A stretch of 64,000 nucleotides of DNA. Source: Diplosphaera chodatii (Eukaryota > Chlorophyta > Trebouxiophyceae > Prasiolales > Stichococcaceae). Location: the NCBI GenBank assembly GCA_032358165.1, contig JAALGY010000031.1, positions 1,364,001 to 1,428,000 on the forward strand, read 5' to 3'. Made by a program: the position numbers and the translations under genes. The notes beneath the pieces are model-generated. The model was not told where the DNA came from, searched no databases, and worked only from the letters and a program-made list of their open reading frames with translations. Shown here piece by piece: positions 33,955 through 44,385 of the stretch; position 1 is the first letter of the stretch, and the number at the start of each line of letters is the position of its first letter.

Positions 33955-35122
33955 ATGCAGTTTCACCCAGCAGCGGGAGCGCCACCCTCTGCTGATCTCG
34001 CAAACCGCAAGCTTGTGCTGGTGAGCCCGTATCGCACACCAACAAAATGCACTTGGAGCTGAGCGTTGCAGCATCTGCGTGCAGCGCACCAGGTTCTCGA
34101 CGGTTGCTCCGGTGTCTGCTCGCAGCCAGGCGAGGCCATTGGCAACGTTGGCCAGCTGGCGGCAGACCTGCTGATCGTCAGGCACAACCTGCCGCTCATG
34201 GGCTACCTCGAGAGCCCCCTCGTTCAGCCATGCGCCGGTCTGAATGCATATGGCGGCACTGGCACGGTGCACCTGGCGATAGAGTTGTATGCGCATGCGG
34301 ACGAGGGTGTGGTGGTGCTGCAGCAGCGCGCCCCCGTGCTGCGCGGCTGCCAAGCGCAGTTCGCGGCGCAGCTAGCCGACTGGCTGCACAGCTCTGCATT
34401 TTCGCAGGCATGCACACTTATTCCATGACGCCTTGCGGTACGTGCTTGCGTCGAAGTGACAGGCACTGATCAGTGACTCAGATGGGCGCTGGCACCTTCA
34501 ACTGCAGGTAATCTATCTATGCAGCCTGAATGCCAGGTAAGGCATATGCTTCTGACCTATTGCTGTGCGTGGTGCTCATGTGTACGCTGTTGTTATCACC
34601 CATGTCACACCGTGATTAACACAATCCAACAGGGTGAGGACAGATGCTCAAATTACGGGCCCGCAGCAGCGCTGCATTGCAGCGACCGATGCAATGGCAC
34701 AGTTCGGCAGCAGCATGAACATCCTCCAGCTCGAAGTGAGAATAACTGCAGTCAAAATCGTCGCTGATCAGGCACATCAGTCCCACAGGTGTGACTGGCA
34801 CATGGACCGTCCATGCATGTACATGCAGCAGGATTGATGCCTTGATTGGCATGACCTGCAGGAGAGCATCCTGGAAACGGCACGCAACACGCTCCTTCCG
34901 CCCTGGACGCTTGTGGCGGCAGCAGAGGATCGCAGCCTCCCGCTGCTCGCCCTCATCACATTCGCAACAGATGGCGACAATGTGCTAGATGCAGAGCAGC
35001 TGGCAGCCTTAGTGGATCGTCATGTTATGGGTGGCGCAGGTCTCAGCGGCAGTGCCACGAGCTGGCAGCGGCCGGTCTCGTGGCAGTCGGTGTATGGCAC
35101 ACGTGACTTGACGGCCTATTGA
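33955..35122 (+). CDS. PSMG2: Proteasome assembly chaperone 2 (PAC2/PSMG2)
   Basis: With PAC1 this protein guides assembly of the 20S proteasome alpha ring. Exons are 33955-34020, 34126-34407, 34508-34536, 34633-34735 and 34862-35122, in frame to 246 residues, near the family length. Landmarks are AIGNVGQLAADLL, PLMGYLESPLVQPCAG, LQQRAPVLRG, FAAQLADWL, then VIYLCSLNAR (the family's V-I-V-L-S-S-L-D strand), AQITGPQQRC and the C-terminal PLLALITFATDGDN and RPVSWQSVYG. Exon 3 is only 29 nt but supplies the expected beta strand in frame. Its upstream intron starts with GC (CAG then GCATGC). No GT donor fits, because a stop codon follows soon after. Confidence 0.91.
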
Positions 35123-35498
35123 CTTGCACCACCATCGCACCATGCTGGGCAACTTGCTGGGGGGCCCAGTTGTCGCCCGGTAGCGCTTCACATTCAAGCT
35201 AGGGTTTGCCTGCATCATCTGCAACTGTGAGGCCCTAGCGTCGTTGTCAACCCGCAGCGTTGACCAAGGCAAAGCTGCTCGCACTGCTATTGCTTGCGAG
35301 GTATATTCTGATCTGGCGCAGTGCAATCAATGTGGTTTGTCGTCCACGTTCTTCAAATTTGAGATCACCTTTCTGCCTGTCCAGCGTTCTCCTGCTAGCA
35401 GGCTTGCCGGGTCTGCGCGATCGGACCTTAAATATCAGTTCGAAGTAGGAGAGCCACTGCTCAGCAAGGTCCTCCATAGCGCTCGCGTGCACAGCGGC
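35123..35498. other. Spacer between PSMG2 and RETICULATA-related gene
   Basis: About 375 bp lie between two plus-strand genes. The stretch should hold the PSMG2 3' end and the promoter and leader of the next gene. Reading frames continue open through part of it upstream of the chosen start at 35499, so a longer leader peptide for the next gene cannot be excluded. Confidence 0.35.
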
Positions 35499-37670
35499 AT
35501 GGCCATGCTGCATTGCAAAGTACGGGCACAGCACACCGGACGCCCACTGCCGGGACGTGACAGCAGTGCAAGGCCGTGCAGCAGGCTAGCAGCGACAAGA
35601 TTATGCTCATCTGTGCCCACCGGTGGGGCGCTCTGCCTGCCAGACCTGGATATGCTATGCCACCGCATGAAAACCTCAGGGTCTTGGTGCACAAGCAGCT
35701 GAAACGTCTGCTTCCACAGGGCGCCCGGCGAGGCAGCAGTACCGCCTTCAGACGCCACACGCAGCGAGTACCGCCAGTGGCAGCGGCAGTGGCGGGGGAG
35801 TGCGTGACGGCGGTGGTGGAGGCCGTGGCGATGACGGCAATGGTGCTGGCAGCCCATCAGGTGCTGAGCGCCTGTGCCTGGGTCTCTTCGTAGGGGCGTG
35901 CAGGCACGATAGTATACAAGCTGTCACAGAGTTGTGTCGCAAGCTGCAGGCGGTTGGGAGGCATTGCTGCTGGCGGCTGGCCGCGATGCCAACTCAATCC
36001 CCGCAGCACTTGCAGACGCTGCCAAGCAGGGGAAGGTGGGATCGCCTTCGTGTGCCTGATCAGCACGTACAACCATGTGCGCCTTGCACCTGCGCCACAT
36101 CAGAGCTCGCATTCCTGACGGCAGTGACATCCGTGCAGGTGTCAGCCGACATCATCCAGCGGTATCTGAAGCTTGAGAACAACCCGCTCTTTCGGCAGCT
36201 GCTGAAGATCCCAGGTGCGCCATGCTGCCTCACACATGAAAGGGGCGTCTGAGCGTACGGGCATGCAGCTTGGCTGCAGTGTGCCCTGTGATGCCCAGGC
36301 GGAACAGTGATGGTCTGCAGGGTTCCGGGACAGGCTGCTGGCCGATGAGAGCTTCATCGTCAAGGTCGGCATCGAGCTGGGCATCGGGCTGGTGTGCAAG
36401 CTGGCGGCCGAGAGGGAGAAGCGGCGGTCTGCCTTCAAGCGCGAGATCGACTTTGTTTTTGCCAATGTGGTCATGGTGCGTCCTGCGCTCTCACGCACAA
36501 CTCGCTGCGCCTGCATTTCCGTGTCAGGTTCCTACGGACCCTTGCTGCCGGACCTGACCTGATCCAAAAAAGGGAACTAGTCAAATTCATGGTTGTGAAC
36601 CATGATTCAAGCCCACCTGGTGTGCACATGCAGGCCCTGATCGCAGATTTCATGCTGGTGTGGCTGCCTGCGCCCTCGCTCAACCTCAGCGGCGGAGGTG
36701 GTGGTGCTGCATTGAAGCAGAACCCTGTGACCGGGTTCTTCGCCAGCTGCCCCGACAACGCTTTCCAGGTATGGCGTCGACTGAAACTTGCCAGTTTCCT
36801 GTGCTGCAGCAAGCGCAGATGCGGTGCAATGTGCGGGTCGTGTGCAGGGCGCATGCTGCCCGAGTCGCCCGGCGCCGGCTGACTGAGGTGGTTGCTGGTG
36901 TGGCCCGCAGGTCAAGCCGCCGGGTGCAAGCGAGTGGGGCGTCGCGCGACGCGTGGGCGCCGTGGCGCGCAACGGCACCAAGCTGCTGGGCGTCGGCTTC
37001 TTTGCCTCGCTATTTGGCGTCACCATCACCAATGTCCTTGTCAAGGTGCCGCACCTGCTATCGAGACATGCCATGGTGCAGGGCACGATGCGCCTGTGCT
37101 GCGCCGACAGGTGCACAAACTGCAGTCTTGCCCAAACTGATTGGCAAGGCTCTTACTCACACCAGGTCCGCATGATGATGGACCCGAACTTCAGCGCGGC
37201 CAACCCACCGCAGAACGTGCTGGTCATGTCTGCCTGCTATGCCAGCTACATGGCCAGCTCCTCCAACGTCAGATACCAGGTGAGCTGCCAGCAGGACACT
37301 TGCCGGTGTGAGAGTCGGTGCATGTGTGTCGACAAACATCTGCTATACTTGACCGGCAACCAAGCGGGCAACCGACGTCCTGCAGGTCATCGCGGGTGTC
37401 ATAGAACAGCGGGGCATCGAGCGGCTGTTTGCCGGCCAGCCGTCAGTGGCGCACCTGCTCAGCTTCGTGATCCGCACGGGCAACACATTCTTGGGATCCC
37501 TGCTCTGGGTACGCTTGCCAGTGGTCTCAACACGATGCTCTCAAGGCTCTGCACAGCAAGCAAGTGTCCCTGAAGATGCTTGATACAGCCGCATGGCCAA
37601 GGTGACGGTGTTTGTCATGCAGGTGGACTACCTGCGCCTGTTGGGTGTGCAGAAGAAAACCGAAGAGTAG
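35499..37670 (+). CDS. RETICULATA-related protein (DUF3411), chloroplast envelope
   Basis: DUF3411/RER proteins are chloroplast envelope membrane proteins that affect leaf reticulation in plants; a metabolite transport role is proposed, not proven. Exons are 35499-35622, 35720-35860, 35950-36035, 36139-36214, 36321-36475, 36634-36768, 36911-37045, 37166-37279, 37386-37508 and 37623-37670, in frame to 378 residues. Residues 1-42 are a basic, Ser/Ala-rich leader. A Gly-rich stretch at 55-90 is typical of the family. Then come IIQRYLKLENNP, FRDRLLADE, REIDFVFANVVMALIADFMLVWLPAP, CPDNAFQ, RVGAVARNGTKL, SSNVRYQVIAGVIEQR and RTGNTFLGSLLWVDYLRLLG. The first exon is inferred from phase and composition. 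Confidence 0.93.
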
Positions 37671-38213
37671 CGGGGCTTTCTTAGAGCATTGTTTGAGTCA
37701 GCAGTGTTTCCATAGCTGTCAACTGAAGTGCTGATCATCGAACGTTGGTCTGACACCATGCTGTCATCCACGCAGCCACTTGTTTGTGTTCTCAAAGTAC
37801 TTGCCCCGCAAAATTGTCATGAATATTGAACTACAGAATGACGACCACACGAAAAGCACGGCACCACAACTGATCCAGAGTATGATAACACAGCTACACC
37901 TTCTGTCTGATGTGCACTCATGCTGCAAGGACACGTGCTGCAAGCGGGCGTGCTTCAGATGGCCAGCCAGGCTGCCATGTGCCAGCACTGTCTGCTTCGG
38001 AAGGAGGCGGCCGCCGCCGCCGACGGTCCACACGAGGGGGACCGACGATGCTGTCTGTCAGCAAGCGGCTTCCCACCGCTGCTGTGCTGGCCAACAGTGC
38101 ATCCATCCCAGTACGGATGCTCACCTGCACCTCCGCAGCACTCAACTGTTTGACATGCTGATGAGAATCCATTTGGTGGGAAGGCTCAGGTCCATGTCCG
38201 TGGTTGACGCTGA
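37671..38213. other. Tail-to-tail gap between RER and HflX genes
   Basis: About 540 bp separate convergent stop codons. It should contain both 3' untranslated regions. An open minus-strand frame (38217-37918) follows a possible donor at the HflX stop (AAG then GTGTGA), so an extra HflX exon is conceivable. No family match supports it. Confidence 0.35.
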
Positions 38214-40921
38214 TCACACCTTGCGGTCGATCTCCTGCAGCAGGAGCCCCAGGCCAGCTCCAGTTGCCGCAGACACACGGACCCCGGATGGCTGCAGAGC
38301 CGGTTGTTGCCCGTCCGCCTCGGCTGCCGACTGCTGTGGGTGCGAGGGGCCACTGGCGCCGCTGTGCTGCTGCAGTTGGCGCACTGCCCAGGGTCCAGCC
38401 GGCGTGTCCGAGCTGCCGGCCGCCGTCATCAGGCGAGGCATGCCAGCCTGATCCACAGCAGCGTCATCCTCTGCGCTGGCACCCTCCACCGACTCACCGG
38501 CTGACGCAGCCTCGACCACATCCATCTTGTTGTGAACCTCAATGACCTGCGTGTCCCAGGCCAATGTACCGCACTGATGTGTACAGCTGTAGGATGGGCA
38601 AGCTACAACACGGACCTGCTGGCAGTCCTGCCTGCACAGCAACACCACAATCTCAAGCCCACACATGGGTGCACACCTTTCTGGCCAGCTGGGTGCTCGT
38701 CATGCCGAGCTGCCGCAGGATGGAGATGACGGTGGCGTGCTGCGCATCGGCGTCCGGCGAGGAGGCGTCAATGACGTGCAGCAGCAGGTCTGCGCTCACC
38801 GCCTCCTCCAGTGTGCCCTGAGCACAGGTTGGACTTGACGTCACTGTTGACATTCAACCTGGTACATATGTTTCATGTGCAACACTGGCTCACCACATTC
38901 CGCAGGGCTGAGGCTTGCAGATGCTCAGCCTCAGCCCCTGCTGCACGACTTTGAGCGGCATGCAGATTGACAAGCAATCACTGCGGGACTCGCCTTGAAG
39001 GCGTCCAGGAGCTGGACCGGCAGGTCGCTGATGAAGCCCACGGTGTCGGACAGGATGGCGGATGCCCCACTGGGCAGCGTCACCGCCTGCGCACACCCGA
39101 AGACTGAGCTGCAGGTGCTGTGCTGAAGTATGTGGCTGACTGTGATGTGCCACAACTGTCGGCGCCAGAATGGTTTTCATGCCGCACCCGCGCCGTAGCA
39201 TCCAGGGTCGCAAACAGAGCGTCCTCCGCCCCCAGGTCCGCCCCGGTCAGCGCCTCGATCAGGCTGCTCTTGCCCGCATTCGTGTAGCCCTGCACAGGCA
39301 GTCACCGAGGGCGTTTGCAAGTGCACGGGGCATGTGATGGGCCGCGTGATGTTGGGCATCATGCCCACACCCACGTCCGCACTCGTCTCTGTGAAAATAC
39401 ACTCTATGAGCCCCAGCAACTACGCACCACGACGGCGACAAGCGGCTTGCCGGAGCGGCGGCGGGCGGCCCGCTGCACCGCGCGCGTCCGCTGCACCTCC
39501 CCCAGCTTCAGGCGCAGCGCGCGCCGCCGGGCGTCAATGCGGCGGCGCTGCAGCGCCAGCTCCGTCTCGCCCGCCCCGCTGCCGCCGCCCAGCCCGCCCG
39601 ACGACCCGCCGCTCCGGCCACGGCCCCTGCGGACAGAGACCACTGTGCGCTACACAGCTGGTGTCTGCTCGACCGCTGCAAAGGCCTCCAGTCCACATTG
39701 TGTAGTACGTCCATGAGCTCGTCATGTGATGTGCTCAGGCAAAGTGGAGCTATCACACAAGCACACCTGGCGCTGACGACCTCGCTGCCGGAGCCAAACA
39801 CCTGCTTCTTGCCGGAGGCTGCATCACGGCTCCTGACCAGCCGGGTGGCACGATACTCGAGTGCTGCAAGCTCCACCTGGGAGTACGAACCAGACGTCAA
39901 CTGTGCGCCCGCTGCTGGCTTTGCCCTGCATCCCACCCACAGTGAGGTGCAGCTTTGCAACGGGCATCACCGACTCCGCACCTGCAGGCGAGCCTCTCGG
40001 CTGCGTGCTCGCTGTGCAAAGATCTCGATAATCAGCCCGACCCGGTCCAAAACCGGCACGCTGCAGCAGCAGGGCAAGCCAGCAACTGTAACAACATGGC
40101 CCAGATGGGTACTACAGCCGCAGCAGCATGTCTGCACTGCCAGCACCCCCAATACCAACCAGCCGTGGCTACCTGAGGGCTCGCTCAAGGTTGCGGTGCT
40201 GCACCCCACTTAGCGCAGCGTTGATGATGACCCTGCAATTCAAGCTTGTGCCCAGTTGCACAGCGCCCCGGTGTACAGCAAAGACATGCAGCAGGTACAC
40301 CATGCATACGCTCAGATACATGCTATACACAGGGGTGCAAGGTGTCGGTCTGGCAGGGGGTCTGGCACATTGGCGCCGCTGCCGCTTCCGCACATGCGAC
40401 CACTGCCGTCAACGTCAACCAGGTCAATTGCAACAACGCCCTCACTGCACAGGCCTCACTTCTCGGCCTTGTCGGCCGCGATATGCTGCTGCAGCCAGTC
40501 GACAGCGCCCTTGCCAAAGTATGTGCTCGCACGCAGCGGCCGTCCCTGTGCATGGCCCACCTTCACTGCCCTGCACTCCACCCCTGCATGCAATCGCCAG
40601 TGGTGACATCTGCACCGGCCAGGGGTCTGTCGGATGTGCACATGTCACGTCACATCTCCTTCAAATGGGTATGCAATGCGGTGGTTCACCGCCACGCATG
40701 TCCTCACCAGCGTAGGTCTCCGCCAGCCGCAGAGCCTCCTGAGTCTGCGACTCGCTCTGGCTGCGGTCCTGCACAACCAGTACCTGCCCGGCGGGTTCAG
40801 GCTGCTGCGCCGTCAAGTGGTGGAGTTGAGCGCAACCAGGGTATATGGCCTTGGTCACGTTGCTGATGGACCAAACCGCACAGGGCAGCGCTCTCCCGCC
40901 TCTGGAAATGCCAGCGAACAT
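38214..40921 (-). CDS. hflX: HflX-type ribosome-associated GTPase, organellar
   Basis: HflX GTPases bind and split ribosomes under stress; plant and algal members go to plastids or mitochondria. Exons are 40921-40708, 40583-40460, 40232-40173, 40060-39982, 39876-39767, 39626-39428, 39289-39188, 39086-38994, 38817-38677 and 38546-38214, in frame to 484 residues. The N-terminal HflX domain has [28 protein letters not shown] and [14 protein letters not shown]. The glycine-rich [17 protein letters not shown] linker is diagnostic. G motifs are GYTNAGKSS (G1), DTVGF (G3) and NKMD (G4). G5-like VSAATGAG comes only after an insertion of about 70 residues. One intron uses GC (AAG then GCGAGT). The leader MFAGISRGG... 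and start are inferred; an in-frame ATG at 40987 is an alternative. Confidence 0.93.
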
Positions 40922-41381
40922 GTGCTGCCTGTACGTGTGTCGGTGGCAGCAACCTGATAGCTCACGCAGCAGAAGGTCTGTGTGCAAGCCTGCAATGTAG
41001 CAACCCCGATACTAGCATGGTTGCCCGTGACGCAGGCGCAGGCATGTCGTCACCCCGTGAGCACGTGAGCACCTGAGCAGCGCCCCTGCCTACCAGCTTC
41101 CAGACAGGTTGTTGAATGCCAAACTGCGATGTCCTCATACACCGTGAGCATAGGTTCATAACGCGGTGTTCTCACTGGACATACACTACTGCCAGTGTAG
41201 CAGTACGCCGGCAAACCGAAGGCCCACTGGCGTCTGAGACCTTCCAGCTGTATTCACCAGGTGCAGAGGCCCTTGAACTGCAAACTGATCAGCGACAGTG
41301 GCACTATTGCCACTCAAGTTGTGTCGTTGCATTGGAGCGCCCCGCAGCACATCCTTTGCTGCGGTCTGCAGGCCACACGAC
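40922..41381. promoter_or_regulatory. Divergent upstream region of HflX and the second SDR
   Basis: About 460 bp lie between two head-to-head genes and should hold both promoters. The HflX reading frame stays open up to 40987, so its leader may extend a little into this region. Nothing else is evident. Confidence 0.4.
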
Positions 41382-42502
41382 ATGGCACCCATCGCGGTCA
41401 TTGGAGCGTCAGGCGGGACAGGTCAGGCGGCAGTGAAGCAGCTGCTGGAGCAGCAGCGGGAGGTGAGGGCAGTGGGCCGCAGCAAGGAGCGCCTGCAAGA
41501 GCTTTTCGGGTCGTCCGACAAGCTGCAGCTGGCGCAGGCCAGCGTTGAGGACGTGGACAGCCTGCGGGCTGCCCTCGAGGGTGTGTCCGGCGTCATCAAC
41601 GCCTCCAGCGGGTGAGCAGAAGGCGTTATGGGCGATGCTGCTGAGCAGTGAGCTTGCCACAAGGAGGTTATCCAAGTTGCTGCAAGATCTTCAGCTTCTG
41701 CCCATGTGCCTCTGCGAGGCAAGCATGACAACGCCTGGGGGTGGAGCAATAACACATCTCCTGCACATGCAGCATGGAGTGCGAGCACCTGCTTGTGCGT
41801 TGCCGTGCAGGAAGACGTACATGTCCGCAGCAGCAGTCGACTTCCAGGGCAGCGGGAATGTTGCAGAGGTGGCCAAGGCCGCCGGCGCGCATGTGGTCTA
41901 CATCTCCAGCTGCCTCGTGACGAAGAAGCACAGGTGGCCAATGAGGCACCAGCTATGTTGCAGCACGCCATGCATATGGAGCCGCCAATGATTCAAGAGT
42001 GTCTTTCTTGACATCCAGGTTCAATCCAATGCGGGTACTCCTCAACAACATCCGGTATGGCCTGATGGACAACAAGCTCAAGGGGGAGGACCTGCTGCGG
42101 CAGAGTGGCGCCAACTATACGATCGTGCGGCCTGGCGGGCTCACCAATGGGCCCGGTGGCAAGGAGAAGCTCCTCATTGGTGCGCCCGCTCGCAATCCTG
42201 TTGCTTGTGCCCCACCGACCGGGCCATCGTCAGCATCAGCGGCCGCAGGAGCGCTGGCTGATCATGCGCTTGCACCCTCGGCTCAGGAGAGCAACACCGC
42301 TTCTTCTGCACATGCAGGCCAGGGCGATGAGGGGTCGCCAGGCAGGGTAAGCCGCGCAGATGTTGCGGCGGTGGCAATCGCTGCTCTGGACCAGCCGGGC
42401 GCCAGCAACCGCAAGACAATCGAGTTGTCCAGCAAGCCCTCGGAGGAGAACATTGCAGATCAGCTGCAGCACGTATTTGATGGCACAAAGGCTGATGCTT
42501 GA
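41382..42502 (+). CDS. Atypical short-chain dehydrogenase, NmrA/TIC62-like
   Basis: This is an NAD(P)-binding Rossmann protein of the atypical SDR group; substrate unknown. From memory it resembles plant At2g34460 and the SDR part of TIC62. Exons are 41382-41611, 41811-41933 and 42019-42502, in frame to 278 residues. The cofactor loop GASGGTGQ starts near residue 8. Then come REVRAVGRSKERL, GVSGVINASSG, HVVYISSCLV, the NKLKGEDLLRQSG helix with the usual lysine, and YTIVRPGGLTNGP. A Ser/Ala/Pro-rich insert of about 45 residues separates this from the last block, VSRADVAAVAIAALDQP. It has no obvious plastid leader in this model, since the Rossmann fold starts almost at the first methionine. Few introns compared with neighbours. 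Confidence 0.87.
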
Positions 42503-42673
42503 TATGCGTCTTGCTGTAGTTTGGAGACGCATTTTGTACAAAACCAGGACAATTGATGTAGCATCGCATTCCAAGCTCAGCGTGTACAAAACCAGAGGTC
42601 AGTTGTCGAATTGTTGTGAGGAGTCTGCAACTTGGTGCAGTATCGCACACGATTTGATGCGCTCTGAGCTCGC

Positions 42674-43660
42674 TCAGCGCCAGTCTTCCAGCTCGACGCA
42701 CTCCAGCACATTCTGATCTGCAGTCAACACACAGATAGACACCTTGATAAACGGTCGTGGCCATGGCAAGAGCATCGCAGCATCCTCTAATGTATTTGAG
42801 ATTTGCCGACACAGGCGCTGTGAATGCCTTACGCACAAGGTGACACCATGCCTACCTGGGTCGCGGAAGAAGATAGCCTGCCGCCCGCTCTTGCTTGCCG
42901 TGAAGGGGATGCCGTACTCCTCCAGCCGCGTCCGCAGTGCAGGAACTGATGCGACGCCCACCGCCATGTGCCGATCACGGCCACCATGCTGCATGCTGGA
43001 AAACGGTCAAGTCAACCACATGGACGCGAGCCATTGAGCACTTGCAGGTGTCTCAGTTCAGGGAGCTGCGGCAGCGGTAGATACAACGCTGACTGAGTGG
43101 CTAGCCGACGAAGCACCTCCGGGCGGCCCTCCATAGGGTCAGGGTTTGGCAGCACCATCAGGTGGATCATCTCTGGCCCCAGCCAGAACCATGCACCTGC
43201 ATGGTCATTGGAGAGTTGACCGAGTCAAACGACTGGCAACAAACAGCAGGCAGACTTCAGGACTGGTGCTGACGACTCACCGTCATATGGGAGCCGGTCA
43301 TCTGGTCGCTCAGGGTTCAGCTCGAGCCCTGAGCAAGAGTGCAACAGTGTCAATGTGACTGGTCTGTGTAAGCACAGCGGCAGTGCTTCACTGTCTACCG
43401 GCCACCCACCAAGTATGCCCTCGTAAAAGTGCCGTGACTTGTCGAGGTCTTGCACCAGTAGTCCCACGTGGTGCACCCCTTTCCAACCGATGGCTGCACG
43501 CAAAGAGAGATGACGGACCTCAGCTGACCGTCACATTGCTAGGCAGCACGGTGGTGTGACGTGGTCTTAAGACATGGTGTGTTCGACGTGCATGTGTCCC
43601 ACCGGCTGACGCATCAGAAGGCGCCTGATGTTGCTGCTTGTTGCCCGCCATTGCTGGCAT
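42674..43660 (-). CDS. VOC/glyoxalase-fold protein
   Basis: This is a vicinal-oxygen-chelate superfamily protein, like glyoxalase I or fosfomycin-resistance-type enzymes. Exons are 43660-43603, 43493-43410, 43328-43281, 43196-43117, 42988-42856 and 42717-42674, in frame to 148 residues, a typical length for a two-module VOC unit. Metal-site candidates are the His in GVHHVGLLVQDLDKS, the His or Glu in PEMIHLMVLPNPDP, the His in HGGRDRHMAVGV and the Glu in DQNVLECVELE, which fits the usual H/E-H-E layout. The loop SGRQAIFFRDPDQNVLE is characteristic. The substrate cannot be read from the sequence. Exon 1 is chosen because it alone gave a start codon and the needed phase; a start at 43651 is equally possible. 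Its 3' end faces the SDR gene 171 bp away. Confidence 0.86.
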
Positions 43661-44385
43661 GCCACAGCCGCGGCGCCTGTTTTCACTACCAAGATGTGTT
43701 GACGACGTTGCACTCCGGCTGCATCACAACATGCAGTTGACCTGCCTGACGAATGTGTTGAGTGTGCGACATGTTGCCGCAGAGCAGCATCTGCAGTCTG
43801 CAGGATCTTAGGTGAGTCATGTCCACCTGATGCACTGCCAGACCGGCGAGGCCAGAATGCTTTGCACAGCTGACTGCCTGTGTGCCTGTGCATTGACACC
43901 AGGAGGTCGAGAGTCAGCAGGCAGTTTGGTAGCCAATCGTAGTCACATCGGGGTCGCCGCGCAGGAAGCAAGCGTCTGCACGCACCTGTTGGTGCGTCAG
44001 CGGCGCCAAAGCAGATATGGTGCTGGGCATAACAGTATGCATGATCGATACCGCAGAACAAGTGAAATGCCTCACGTTCTCACAGGAACTTTCTTCAAGC
44101 TTGTGCGTCTGCAAGCACTGCGCTGACCCGAGGCGATGGCCCTGAGGCGATGGCCATCTAGCTCATGCATTACCTTTCGGGTAGATGCCTTTCTCATCCT
44201 TTCCCGGCTTCGAAAGGGGCGCACCGGTGTCAAAGCGATTGCTTTGCACGAGGTGCAGCCCAGCCTCACGGTCACATATGCCCATTGACGTGTCTGCAAC
44301 GCTGTGTAGTGAGTTCAGCTTGGTCCACTTGATCTGATCGAACCAGTTGACTCGCGTTGCAACAGCGTCACCTTGCAATGGTCTG
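43661..44385. other. Region between VOC and DUF218 genes, with a possible small antisense gene
   Basis: About 725 bp separate two head-to-head genes. The ends should hold their promoters. A minus-strand protein-like frame at 44371-44174 occupies part of the middle and is listed separately as a weak candidate. Confidence 0.35.
43914..44371 (-). CDS. Candidate small gene, two exons, 5' end missing (unknown)
   Basis: I do not recognise it and list it as a weak candidate. A minus-strand frame at 44371-44174 reads NWFDQIKWTKLNSL, then CDREAGLHLVQSNRFDTG and KGIYPKG, and ends at a reasonable donor (AAAG then GTAATG). A second piece at 43975-43914 keeps the phase and ends CFLRGDPDVTTIGYQTAC and a stop. 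Together they code about 85 residues. The aromatic and charged composition is more protein-like than random frames nearby. The first exon would have to overlap the DUF218 gene on the other strand or lie inside it, which argues against it. Confidence 0.28.

Noticed and set aside
37780..38451. A 223-codon plus-strand reading frame (starting MFVFSKYL)
   Set aside because: Its right half is antisense to the last HflX exon and its left half has no protein-like pattern or splice support.
40546..40560. A 15-nt GT-AG interval in HflX first read as an intron
   Set aside because: Far too short to splice, and the frame runs open through it, so the two pieces form one exon, 40583-40460.
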